A stretch of 9,819 nucleotides of DNA from Methylotenera sp. (GCA_027310735.1 DAIDAH010000102.1:1-9819); one strand, 5' to 3'; numbered from the stretch's first letter, positions 1-6,335 are shown. Numbers and translations: made by a program. Notes: generated by a model from the letters alone, not told the origin.

Positions 1-38
1 CATTCTCGGGGAATGCAACCTCTATTTTCAATATCTTT

Positions 39-1373
39 TTACCAATAGACTTTTGCCAACAAACCGCCACTGGAATTGTTGTCACTAAGCGCCAATCGTG
101 CCCCATGCAATTCAGCAATACGGCGCACGATTGATAAACCCAATCCACTACCCTCTTCACCGCTACCTGCAATGCGGTAAAAACGCTGCTGCACTTGATC
201 GCGCTCGGATTCAGGAATACCAGGACCAGAGTCACGCACTTCCAACGCAATACCATCTATTGTATTAATGCCAACTGACACGCGCCCACCTACAGGCGTG
301 TAGCGGATTGCATTATCTATCAAGTTGCGTAACAGCAATCCAAGCTGAACCTCATCGCCTAGTACGCTACGTTCGGCATTACTGCCTTGCTTTTCTTCAA
401 GCACCATCTCAATTTGTTTTGCATGCGCCAGAGGCGCTATATCTACCATTACATTTGTAGCCAAGGCGCGTAAATCAACCTGACGGTAACCAGCAACTGC
501 AGCTTCCGGATCAACTCTAGCTAACGTAAGCAATTGCTCTACCAGCCTTGTCGCTCTATCGGTACCCCGCAATACATTTTCTAAAGCATTCTTTCGCTCT
601 GTTTCGTCTGTGGATCTCAAGGCCACTTGCGCTTGTATCTTAAGTGCCGCTAGCGGAGTACGCAGCTCATGTGCGGCATCAGCCGTGAAACGCCTTTCGC
701 TTTCAAAAGCTTGTTGGAGTCGCGCAAATAATTCATTCAATGCAAGCGTCAAAGGTGCAACCTCCTCAGGTACACCGGCCATGGCAACAGGCTCCAGACG
801 ATTAGCTGTGCGCCGCCTTACTTCTTGCTTAAGTTTACTTAATGGTCGTAAACCTGCCCCGACTCCGAGCCAAATTAATAATGCCAGCACAGGCAAAGCG
901 ATAAACGTCGGCAGCAGTAGCTTGAGCGTAATATGGCGCGCCAAATGCTCTCTGCCAGCCATTGGCTCAGCTACCTGTATCATAAACTCGTGCTGTGCAT
1001 CCCATCTGACCAGCGCGCGCCAAGCTTCATTATTCACTTTTATTTCGCTGTAACCTGGCTTTGCCTCTGTCAGCGCGACTACTGGTGCAGCTATAGACCT
1101 CAACAGCAGATTATTGTTATTCCAGACCTGAAATGCGAGCTTTTGCTCGTACTCATGTGAGACGGCAACTTGATCATCGCCGCGTTCAATTTGCTCATGC
1201 AGTTCGTGAGTGGCTGTTCCCAGCAGCACTTGCGCAGACTCAGCAAGTTGCGCATCAAATAACTCATCGATCTCATGACGCGCTTCACTATATGTAAACC
1301 ATGCAGAAACGACCCATGCAATACCAAGCCCGATAGACAAGAGCACAACCAAACGCAGACGAAGTGAATTCAT
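39..1373 (-). CDS. Sensor histidine kinase, QseC/PmrB-like
   Basis: Inner-membrane sensor kinase that should autophosphorylate and pass phosphate to the response regulator encoded just upstream. The 444 residues fit the family. A first membrane helix lies at about residues 8-27 and a second at about 150-172. Between them is a periplasmic domain of about 120 residues; its FQVWNNNNLLLRS stretch (81-93) resembles the 2CSK_N sensor domain of QseC/TctE-type kinases. A HAMP-like linker follows. The H box AHELRTP carries the phosphoacceptor His235. The N box is RNLIDNAIRY (349-358), the G1 box DSGPGI (381-386) and the G2 box GSGLGLSIV (408-416), so the catalytic core looks intact. The start ATG overlaps the regulator's stop codon (ATGA) and has no clear Shine-Dalgarno sequence, which points to translational coupling. 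The signal is not evident. Its position suggests that it senses something linked to the cytochrome genes (inference). Confidence 0.93.
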   Translation of the reverse strand: MNSLRLRLVVLLSIGLGIAWVVSAWFTYSEARHEIDELFDAQLAESAQVLLGTATHELHEQIERGDDQVAVSHEYEQKLAFQVWNNNNLLLRSIAAPVVALTEAKPGYSEIKVNNEAWRALVRWDAQHEFMIQVAEPMAGREHLARHITLKLLLPTFIALPVLALLIWLGVGAGLRPLSKLKQEVRRRTANRLEPVAMAGVPEEVAPLTLALNELFARLQQAFESERRFTADAAHELRTPLAALKIQAQVALRSTDETERKNALENVLRGTDRATRLVEQLLTLARVDPEAAVAGYRQVDLRALATNVMVDIAPLAHAKQIEMVLEEKQGSNAERSVLGDEVQLGLLLRNLIDNAIRYTPVGGRVSVGINTIDGIALEVRDSGPGIPESERDQVQQRFYRIAGSGEEGSGLGLSIVRRIAELHGARLALSDNNSSGGLLAKVYW

Positions 1374-2041
1374 GATGCAGAAACATCCTTATCAATGACA
1401 TAACCTACGCCACGCAAGGTGCGTATGAGGTCTGCCCCTAATTTCTTACGTAAATGATGTACATGCACTTCAACGGAGTTACTCTCAACCTCTTCACCCC
1501 AGCCATAAAGACGCTGTTCAAGCTGCTCTCGAGACTGAACGCGATCTACATGCAACAATAATTCATGTAGTAGGGTAAATTCACGCGCAGAGAGTTCGAC
1601 CATTTTTCCGCTCTTCCGTACTTGATGCGTGACGGGGTCTAGCGCAATATCACCGTGCAACAATAAAGGGGTTGTTTGTCCGGCGCTACGCCGCAGCAAG
1701 GCATGCAGTCGCGCAATAAGCTCGTCCAAATCAAAAGGCTTCACTAGATAATCATCCGCTCCGGCATTCAAGCCTGCCACACGGTCAGACACCTTATCGC
1801 GTGCCGTCAGAATCAACACGGGTAATGCCGATGCTCGCCCCCTAAGCCACTTGAGCAACTCGGTACCACTCAACTTGGGCAAACCCAGGTCTAACACTAT
1901 CACGGCATACTCTTCTGTTTCCAGTGCCAGCTTCCCCGCTTGACCATCTTGCGCCCAGTCGACAGCAAACCCCGCCTGCTTTAAGCCAGCGCGGATACCA
2001 TCGCCCAGCAGGGCATCGTCTTCCACCAAAAGAACTCTCAT
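1370..2041 (-). CDS. Response regulator, OmpR/PhoB family (QseB/PmrA-like)
   Basis: DNA-binding partner of the overlapping sensor kinase. The receiver domain (about 1-115) has the acidic pair Asp8/Asp9, phosphoacceptor Asp51 in VLDLGLP, Thr79 and Lys101 in VKPF. The winged-helix output domain (about 125-218) has its recognition helix near SNSVEVHVHHLRKKLG (187-202) and the wing at IRTLRGVGYVI. The length of 223 residues is typical. The start ATG is preceded by AGAGG at 2049-2053 with a 7-nt spacer. The 151-bp gap from dhc leaves room for a separate promoter, but I could not identify one. The closest family resemblance is to QseB, PmrA and TctD. A likely target is the TTAAG repeat array at 3851-3876, which has the spacing typical of PmrA/QseB boxes (inference). 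Confidence 0.94.
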   Translation of the reverse strand: MRVLLVEDDALLGDGIRAGLKQAGFAVDWAQDGQAGKLALETEEYAVIVLDLGLPKLSGTELLKWLRGRASALPVLILTARDKVSDRVAGLNAGADDYLVKPFDLDELIARLHALLRRSAGQTTPLLLHGDIALDPVTHQVRKSGKMVELSAREFTLLHELLLHVDRVQSREQLEQRLYGWGEEVESNSVEVHVHHLRKKLGADLIRTLRGVGYVIDKDVSAS

Positions 2042-2192
2042 ACGTGCACCTCTAGATTGATTTCATGAGCGCTTTGCTACGCTGCACGGGACTTACAACC
2101 TCACTGTACAAGCATGCACTATCTCGGCTGTTGCGCTCCTCTCGCCTTGCAATGCATCCCATAACATCAATTTAGAGACGCACATAGCAATA
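2042..2192. other. Gap between dhc and the response regulator gene
   Basis: These 151 bases hold the response-regulator ribosome site (AGAGG at 2049-2053, minus strand). I see no intrinsic terminator after dhc, no TTAAG box and no convincing promoter. Read-through from the cytochrome genes or an internal promoter are both possible. Confidence 0.5.
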
Positions 2193-2717
2193 TTAACGCG
2201 GAATCCTAACCTGTGACTCAGAAAAATCGCCTTTCTCTGCACCGCGATGGCAAGCGATACAATTAGCCGAACTACCTACACTTTTACGCTTAAAAGTTGA
2301 AGCAGATATTTCATCATGTTTACTTATAAAGTACCGTGTTTCGCTCACACGCAACGGCGTAGAATTGGTAGGTATCGACTGATTAATACGGCTAGAACGG
2401 CGATTCGCCGACTTATCCGCACTATTCAATACCAGAAAGCTTGTAATCTCATCGCGAGTTGCGGCATCTAGTCCTGCGCTCTCACCAAAGTGCTTATCTA
2501 GCCCAGCCATTACAGCTTTCCAAGACCTTTCCGGCAATAAGCCAGGATGATAGAGCATGTGACAACCACTGCACTCTGCCTTCCATTTAGCATTCATAAC
2601 AGGCGGCATCTGGCTACTTCTGCCCTCGCTACCTTCACCAATTCCACCACTAGCCAGCAAAGCACTTGTCGAGGTAATACTGGTAATTAACACTAAAAAC
2701 TGTAGCCATTTTTTCAT
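2193..2717 (-). CDS. Dihaem cytochrome c (DHC family)
   Basis: Predicted periplasmic two-haem cytochrome c of 174 residues. Residues 1-22 form a signal peptide (MKKW, a hydrophobic core, then ALLA). Two haem-attachment motifs are visible: CSGCH at 49-53 in the N-terminal domain and CIACH at 153-157 near the C-terminus. The flanking HPGLLPERSW and GLDAATRDEITSFL segments are typical of DHC (Pfam PF09626), which is known as the redox partner of SHP. A polar linker rich in Ser and Asn separates the domains (about 97-150). A GTG at 2720 would add one Met, but AAGGAG at 2724-2729 sits 6 nt from the ATG at 2717, so I chose that start. The gene follows shp with a 64-bp gap. It probably carries electrons from the membrane cytochrome b to SHP. 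Confidence 0.9.
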   Translation of the reverse strand: MKKWLQFLVLITSITSTSALLASGGIGEGSEGRSSQMPPVMNAKWKAECSGCHMLYHPGLLPERSWKAVMAGLDKHFGESAGLDAATRDEITSFLVLNSADKSANRRSSRINQSIPTNSTPLRVSETRYFISKHDEISASTFKRKSVGSSANCIACHRGAEKGDFSESQVRIPR

Positions 2718-2723
2718 CACATT

Positions 2724-2729
2724 CTCCTT
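2724..2729 (-). promoter_or_regulatory. Ribosome binding site of dhc
   Basis: AAGGAG on the minus strand, 6 nt before the ATG at 2717 and only 3 nt before the in-frame GTG at 2720, which favours the ATG. Confidence 0.8.
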
Positions 2730-2781
2730 ATTTCATTTTGCATTAGCATCAACTAAATATTGGCATTAATGCACATTGAAG

Positions 2782-3189
2782 TTATTTCACACTCAGCATA
2801 AATTGTATGTAATCGCCTTTTTCCTTGGCAGTACAGGCGCGTTCCAGCACATCTTTACAGTTACGCCCAAACCATTTTTCAACTTTGGCTGGGTCTGTAA
2901 ATCGTTTTGCATTCACAATCGGCGCCATAGGCTCAATCACTTTATTTGCCCTTGTCTTGCCTTGATTGCGAGGATCGGAAGTATGACAAGTTGCACAACT
3001 CACTTGCTTACCATTACTGTGCGCACGTTCGGTGCGAAAGAAACTAGCCCCTGCATCTGCTGAAAATCCAGTAAAAGCTGCATTTTCCTGCTTGGCCTGC
3101 ACCTCATATTGTTTGAGCAACTCCTGCGGAGTGGCAGCAAAAGCATTCACACTGAACAATATTCCTAACAAAATATAAATATTACGCAT
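2782..3189 (-). CDS. shp: SHP-type monohaem cytochrome c (DUF1924)
   Basis: Small periplasmic cytochrome c of the sphaeroides haem protein family. The 135 residues begin with a signal peptide cut after about Ala18 (VNAFA/A). One haem motif, CATCH, lies at 65-69. Family members are high-spin, with an Asn as the sixth ligand that is displaced by O2 or NO. The matching residue here is probably Asn110, followed at once by Cys111 with Cys119 eight residues on, a pair that could form the disulfide known beside the ligand Asn. An upstream in-frame ATG at 3198 exists, but AAAGGA at 3198-3203 stands 8 nt from the ATG at 3189 and covers the earlier start, so 3189 is preferred. It overlaps the cytochrome b stop by 8 bp (ATGCGTAA). 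The physiological substrate of this family is unsettled. Confidence 0.9.
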   Translation of the reverse strand: MRNIYILLGILFSVNAFAATPQELLKQYEVQAKQENAAFTGFSADAGASFFRTERAHSNGKQVSCATCHTSDPRNQGKTRANKVIEPMAPIVNAKRFTDPAKVEKWFGRNCKDVLERACTAKEKGDYIQFMLSVK

Positions 3190-3811
3190 GATCTTCATCC
3201 TTTATTTGTTCAACCTCATATTGGTAACCAGTCACCATCGCCTGCGCGAGTGGCGTTTTGTCTTTGTGTTCAGGCCAGATCAACGCGGCAATATGCACCA
3301 CAACAAAACCCATTAAAAAGTAATAAATAATTTCATGCGGCTCTTCGAATGTATCCTTCAACCAAGCCACATCGCCTAACCAAACATCAAACGGCCCCAT
3401 GCTATGCTCTACCGCCGCAAGTCCTAGCCCAGTAACAGCCATCACAGCAAGCAATGTATAAACGGCTAAATAGACACCACTAGCCAAGGTGTTATGACCA
3501 AACCGCGGTTTGGCTTGTAAATCAAAATGGCGAATTGCATTCCACCAAACTAGCGGATGCCACATGTCAGAAAATATTGCGTGGCGTGGGCCGACTATCC
3601 CCCAGGCCAGTCGTGACACAATGCCAACCACTAGCGCGTAACCTAGATAAATATGCAATTGCCACAAAGTATCTTCGCCTACGCCTTTTTCAAACAGTTC
3701 AGATAACCAGATCGTCGCCATCAAAAACAAAATCACCAAGCCATTCCACATGTGAATCAAGCGTAGAACCGGGTCATACACTTTTTGCCTGCGATAACTA
3801 AGTGTTTCCAT
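3182..3811 (-). CDS. Cytochrome b561-type membrane protein
   Basis: Four-helix dihaem cytochrome b of the bacterial b561 / Ni-Fe hydrogenase b-subunit superfamily, 209 residues. Membrane segments lie at about 22-40, 53-75, 112-134 and 163-180. Candidate haem-ligand histidines fall where the family has them: His20 (LIHMWNG), His53 (LHIYLGY), His159 (PHEIIYYF) and His173 (VVHIAAL). The GPRHAIF loop after helix 2 is also typical. The open frame extends to 3847, but AAGGAG at 3819-3824 with a 7-nt spacer selects the ATG at 3811. As the first gene before shp and dhc it probably takes electrons from quinol and hands them to DHC in the periplasm. A hydrogenase role is unlikely because no hydrogenase genes are nearby. 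Confidence 0.92.
   Translation of the reverse strand: METLSYRRQKVYDPVLRLIHMWNGLVILFLMATIWLSELFEKGVGEDTLWQLHIYLGYALVVGIVSRLAWGIVGPRHAIFSDMWHPLVWWNAIRHFDLQAKPRFGHNTLASGVYLAVYTLLAVMAVTGLGLAAVEHSMGPFDVWLGDVAWLKDTFEEPHEIIYYFLMGFVVVHIAALIWPEHKDKTPLAQAMVTGYQYEVEQIKDEDHA
3198..3203 (-). promoter_or_regulatory. Ribosome binding site of shp
   Basis: AAAGGA on the minus strand, 8 nt before the ATG at 3189 and inside the cytochrome b coding region. It touches the alternative ATG at 3198, making that start unlikely. Confidence 0.65.
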
Positions 3812-3818
3812 GATTTTT

Positions 3819-3824
3819 CTCCTT
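3819..3824 (-). promoter_or_regulatory. Ribosome binding site of the cytochrome b gene
   Basis: A perfect AAGGAG on the minus strand, 7 nt before the ATG at 3811. It decides the start, because the frame itself stays open upstream to 3847. Confidence 0.85.
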
Positions 3825-3843
3825 CTGTAAGCACTTGAGGCAC

Positions 3844-3849
3844 ACAATA
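3844..3849 (-). promoter_or_regulatory. Possible -10 element of the cytochrome b operon
   Basis: TATTGT on the minus strand matches the -10 consensus at four of six positions. It lies just downstream of the TTAAG array, where the array would replace the -35 region of an activated promoter. The match is weak alone; position is the main support. Confidence 0.3.
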
Positions 3850-3987
3850 GATTAAGATTCTTAACGTAACCTTAAAGAAATTCAGTGGCATAAAGTATTG
3901 GACGATTATTTTTGCTACAACCTATTTTCATAAGGTTAGAATCTATTCAGACCTGTCATTGATCTAACTTTGTGAAGCGATCAAATC
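3848..3987. other. Divergent intergenic region
   Basis: This AT-rich region separates the minus-strand cytochrome operon from the plus-strand small gene and probably holds both promoters. Besides the TTAAG array, a weak plus-strand pair can be drawn: TTGGAC at 3899-3904 and TATTTT at 3923-3928 with an 18-bp spacer. The stretch TAAGGTTAGAATCTATT near 3931-3947 shares words with the minus-strand operator (TAAGGTTA, GAATC, CTATT), so the regulator might also touch the plus-strand gene. None of these is strong. Confidence 0.4.
3851..3876 (-). promoter_or_regulatory. Candidate response-regulator operator (TTAAG direct repeats)
   Basis: Read on the minus strand the site is TTTAAG, 5 nt, GTTAAG, 3 nt, CTTAAT. 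The first two half-sites repeat with an 11-bp period, the arrangement reported for PmrA/QseB-type boxes (YTTAAK-N5-YTTAAK); the second half-site differs in its first base. A third TTAA lies 9 bp further on. The array is 40-65 bp before the cytochrome b start, in the divergent intergenic region. It is a plausible target of the regulator encoded in the same cluster. Binding is inferred and the site was found by eye. Confidence 0.5.
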
Positions 3988-4389
3988 ATGTATAGAAACG
4001 AAAAATGTCTGACCAGCGAGGGCATGGATATCCTTTTATGGGCGGCACAGAATGGCGCCTTTTTATCCAGCCCTGAACATAAAGAGTTTGAAACCATCTG
4101 CCAGCTAGTTGCGTCTGGTCACCTGTTTTATGGTCAAGCCATGAACAATCTCGACTCAGGCACCGCCTACTACAGCATCACCAAAAAAGGCTTTGCCGTA
4201 TTACAGTGCAATTTCTTGTGGAACGTATATGATGAAACAAATGCCCACCAGCACGTAATTGAGCACATCAACGAGTGTAGGCTAGATTGCCATCAATCCT
4301 GCTTACAGGAGAAAAAGGCGGGTACTAGCGAACAAATTAAAATCACTAACGAAGAGACAAGTGAAAACAATTCAATAACTAAAGTTTGA
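3988..4389 (+). CDS. Hypothetical protein, winged-helix-like with C-terminal Cys cluster
   Basis: I do not recognise this 133-residue protein. The segment from about 13 to 75 looks like a small winged helix: a first helix near MDILLWAAQ, a second near EFETICQLVASGHL, then GTAYYSITKKGFAVLQ, resembling the wing and the 'YY-x-IT-KKG' signature of many small DNA-binding proteins. A second part (about 95-107) holds Cys97, Cys101 and Cys105 spaced C-x3-C-x3-C beside His102, which could bind metal or react with oxidants. The tail from 108 is polar and probably disordered. There is no signal peptide or membrane segment, so it should be cytoplasmic. The start ATG has only a weak ribosome site. A later ATG at 4024 has GAGGG too close to help. 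It precedes the zinc-ribbon gene by 32 bp and is probably co-transcribed with it. DNA binding is an inference from fold-like pattern only. Confidence 0.75.
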   Translation: MYRNEKCLTSEGMDILLWAAQNGAFLSSPEHKEFETICQLVASGHLFYGQAMNNLDSGTAYYSITKKGFAVLQCNFLWNVYDETNAHQHVIEHINECRLDCHQSCLQEKKAGTSEQIKITNEETSENNSITKV

Positions 4390-4421
4390 TTATTATCAAC
4401 CCGTCAAGAAAGGTCTTCATC

Positions 4422-4937
4422 ATGAACAATACCCAAGCCCCACAAGATAATAATGATGCAGTAGGTCAGGCCTACGAATCATCACTGGAAAATGCCCTGC
4501 AGGAATCGAAGCAATATAGTAAAAGTCTGCATACAACGATTGCAGATATTAAAGATGACCCGAAAACCCTAGCTCAACTTGGTGCAGATGAGGTTGCAAA
4601 ACTAAAGCAATCCATACAGCGAGATCTATTTGATGCCGCCTATCACTTAAGTGAAAGTGGGCAAGAGCTTAAGGACTGGTTGGGATTTGATCTTATGCTC
4701 ATCAAAAATGAGTTATGGCAAAAATTTACTGAAGCCACTGATAAAACCACGCTGGAGTTGATTAAACTTAAACATATCGCGGCCAATGCGGAATATCACA
4801 CGGGAGAGATTATAGGTTTAGGTACGCTCACTTGCGATGCATGCGGCGCGGCCTTGCACTTTCACAAGCCAGGACATATTCCACCTTGCGGCAAGTGTCA
4901 TGGCACACATTTCCACCGATTAAACAAACCGTTCTAA
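4422..4937 (+). CDS. YbeL/DUF1451 family zinc-ribbon protein
   Basis: Cytoplasmic protein of 171 residues related to E. coli YbeL (DUF1451), a family without a firm function. Residues 18-125 are mostly charged amphipathic helix, likely coiled coil. The C-terminus is a zinc ribbon: CDAC (138-141) and CGKC (156-159), with the family-typical GTLTCDACG, HIPPCGKCHGTHF surroundings, so Cys138, 141, 156 and 159 should bind one zinc. The frame can be read from a TTG at 4386, but AAGAAAGG at 4406-4413 stands 8 nt before the ATG at 4422, so this start is preferred. It lies between the winged-helix-like gene and cbpA on the same strand. The neighbourhood suggests a stress or stationary-phase setting, but this is only inference. 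Confidence 0.88.
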   Translation: MNNTQAPQDNNDAVGQAYESSLENALQESKQYSKSLHTTIADIKDDPKTLAQLGADEVAKLKQSIQRDLFDAAYHLSESGQELKDWLGFDLMLIKNELWQKFTEATDKTTLELIKLKHIAANAEYHTGEIIGLGTLTCDACGAALHFHKPGHIPPCGKCHGTHFHRLNKPF

Positions 4938-4984
4938 GTCTTTTAATCGCAAGATTGTTTGTGAAGGTTTCACCAATAAAAGAC
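4938..4984 (+). other. Inverted repeats in the leader before cbpA
   Basis: GTCTTTTA at 4938-4945 is repeated in perfect inverted form as TAAAAGAC at 4977-4984. Inside lie two further pairings: AATC/GATT around a GCAA loop (4945-4956) and GTGAA/TTCAC around GGT (4961-4973). The second can be extended by ATTG/CAAT (4954-4957 with 4974-4977) across a TTT bulge. As RNA this could fold as a three-way junction or one bulged hairpin, and these compete. No U-tract follows, so it is not a standard terminator. A leader structure upstream of cbpA is possible but unproven. Confidence 0.35.
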
Positions 4985-4996
4985 TACCAGTAAATG

Positions 4997-5009
4997 CTTA
5001 AAGTTTAAG
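4997..5009. repeat. 13-bp palindrome overlapping the cbpA ribosome site
   Basis: CTTAAAGTTTAAG is a perfect palindrome about its central G. Its last three bases form part of AAGAGG (5007-5012), the likely cbpA ribosome binding site, which lies a rather long 11 nt before the ATG. A bound protein or a weak hairpin here could affect cbpA translation. AT-rich palindromes of this size do occur by chance. Confidence 0.35.
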
Positions 5010-5023
5010 AGGTACTCAACAAC

Positions 5024-5968
5024 ATGAAATTTAAAGACTACTATGAAATTCTAGGTGTTGCTCGCACGGCTTCTAATGATGAGATCAAAAAAGCATACCG
5101 TAAGCTCGCACACCAATATCATCCCGATATCAGCAAGGATCCTGCCGGAGAAGAAAAATTCAAGGAAGTTGGTGAGGCTTATGCCACGTTAAAAGACACC
5201 GAGAAACGCGCCGCCTATGATGAATTAGGGCGCCATCCTACCGGGCAAGAGTTCCGTCCACCGCCAAACTGGGCTGGCCAACATGGCGCTGCCGGCACTT
5301 CACAGGAATACTCATTTGATGACATTGATCTCTCGGATCTATTTGCAAGTTTTGCCAGCGGCAAACGGCATGCACAAAATCAGCGTGCCACCATGCCGAT
5401 TCCTGGGCAGGATTATGAGTTGGCGACGCAAATCTCACTTGAAGATGCCGCACACGGCACCACTGTTGATCTCAATTTCACAGTAGCAGAGCATGATCAA
5501 CATGGTCAACTAAAGCGTGTGCCGCATACATTTAAAGCGCGCATTCCAAAGGGGGTCACCAATGGCCAGAAGATGTTACTACGAGGCAAAGGTGGCAAAG
5601 GCTTTCATGGAGGCGCCAATGGCAATCTCTACCTGAATATCGGCTTTATCCCGCACCGTTTATTCCGCGTCATTGATCACGATCTTTTTATTGACCTGCC
5701 GCTCGCCCCTTGGGAAGCAGCACTGGGCGCGACTGTCAAAGTACCTACCTTAGATGGTGCGGTGAACCTCAAAGTACCTGCTGGCACAAGTAGCGGCCAA
5801 AAACTGCGCGTCAGCAAACGCGGCATGCCAAAACACAATCAAGAACACGGAGACTTATTTGCCGTGATACAAATTGTAGTGCCCGCCAAACTCAGCGATC
5901 AGGAACGCGAGCTGCTTAAAACATTGGCCGAAAGCTCAACTTTTAATCCACGCGCGCATTTCGAATAG
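5024..5968 (+). CDS. cbpA: DnaJ-type co-chaperone / curved-DNA-binding protein CbpA
   Basis: Class II Hsp40 that stimulates DnaK ATPase through its J domain; E. coli CbpA also binds curved DNA in the nucleoid. The J domain spans residues 5-70, with the essential HPD at 33-35 in YHPDISKD and the helix IV end KRAAYDELGRH. A G/F-poor linker (about 71-125) contains the FDDIDLSDLFASF segment. Two C-terminal substrate-binding domains follow (about 129-210 and 211-288), with the usual ISLEDAAHGTTV, KARIPKGVTNGQKMLLRGKG and DLPLAPWEAALGATVKVPTLDG blocks. There is no CxxCxGxG zinc region, which separates it from DnaJ. The 314 residues fit the family (about 306 in E. coli). The cbpM gene follows 10 bp later, the pairing seen in enterobacteria, which strongly supports CbpA over other DnaJ-like proteins. 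Confidence 0.96.
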   Translation: MKFKDYYEILGVARTASNDEIKKAYRKLAHQYHPDISKDPAGEEKFKEVGEAYATLKDTEKRAAYDELGRHPTGQEFRPPPNWAGQHGAAGTSQEYSFDDIDLSDLFASFASGKRHAQNQRATMPIPGQDYELATQISLEDAAHGTTVDLNFTVAEHDQHGQLKRVPHTFKARIPKGVTNGQKMLLRGKGGKGFHGGANGNLYLNIGFIPHRLFRVIDHDLFIDLPLAPWEAALGATVKVPTLDGAVNLKVPAGTSSGQKLRVSKRGMPKHNQEHGDLFAVIQIVVPAKLSDQERELLKTLAESSTFNPRAHFE

Positions 5969-5978
5969 GAGAGACGCC

Positions 5979-6314
5979 ATGAATATTAATGAAACTGAAT
6001 TGATATGGCTGGATGAGCAACATGAAATTTCACTGGCTGAGCTCATTGCGTTATCCGGGCTTACCGAAGCAGAGGTACGCCAGTTGGTAGAAAGTGGCGC
6101 TCTCACGCCGACTGCCACAGACAAGCCAAATGCAGGCACTTGGAGCTTCAGCAGTCATTGCATCGTATCCATACGTAAGCTGTCACGACTCAAGCATGAT
6201 TTTGAGCTGGAACAAAATGCATTAGGCTTGATGCTGATATTTCTGGAGCGGATTAGAACGCTGGAGTATCAATTACGCGATTTAGAGCATGCTGCAACTA
6301 AAAGTCATGTTTAA
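5979..6314 (+). CDS. cbpM: Chaperone modulator CbpM
   Basis: Small cytoplasmic inhibitor of CbpA. In E. coli CbpM binds the J domain and blocks both DnaK stimulation and DNA binding. The 111 residues carry a MerR-like N-terminal half (helix-turn-helix-like ISLAELIALSGLTEAEVRQLVESGAL, about 17-42) and a C-terminal helix with heptad-like hydrophobics (LGLMLIFLERIRTLEYQLRDLE, about 82-103), the usual layout. The start ATG has AGGAG at 5967-5971 with a 7-nt spacer, overlapping the cbpA stop codon, so the two genes are probably translated from one mRNA. An intrinsic terminator follows within 25 bp. Confidence 0.93.
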   Translation: MNINETELIWLDEQHEISLAELIALSGLTEAEVRQLVESGALTPTATDKPNAGTWSFSSHCIVSIRKLSRLKHDFELEQNALGLMLIFLERIRTLEYQLRDLEHAATKSHV

Positions 6315-6335
6315 ATAAACTCAAAAGTAACTTAC

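Noticed and set aside
1..15. Small hairpin CATTC/GAATG after the sensor kinase gene as a terminator
   Set aside because: Only 5 bp of stem and no T run inside the window; what follows on the minus strand lies outside it.
610..1053. Plus-strand open frame of 147 codons inside the sensor kinase gene
   Set aside because: Antisense shadow: the minus-strand frame has complete kinase motifs, while this product has low-complexity Ser/Ala/Cys composition and no recognisable domain.
2763..2772. GCATTAATGC palindrome between shp and dhc
   Set aside because: A 10-bp AT-rich palindrome with no second copy or promoter; easily expected by chance.
3812..3847. N-terminal extension of the cytochrome b protein by 12 residues
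   Set aside because: The extension includes the AAGGAG ribosome site 7 nt before the ATG at 3811, and its sequence MCASSAYRRRKI does not look like part of the family.
3899..3916. Sigma-54-like promoter (GG at 3900-3901 and GC at 3914-3915)
   Set aside because: The GG and GC are separated by 12 bases, whereas sigma-54 promoters need 10; the rest of the consensus is poor.
4386..4421. TTG start of the zinc-ribbon protein overlapping the previous stop codon
   Set aside because: A good ribosome site (4406-4413) serves the ATG at 4422, and the extension has no family likeness.
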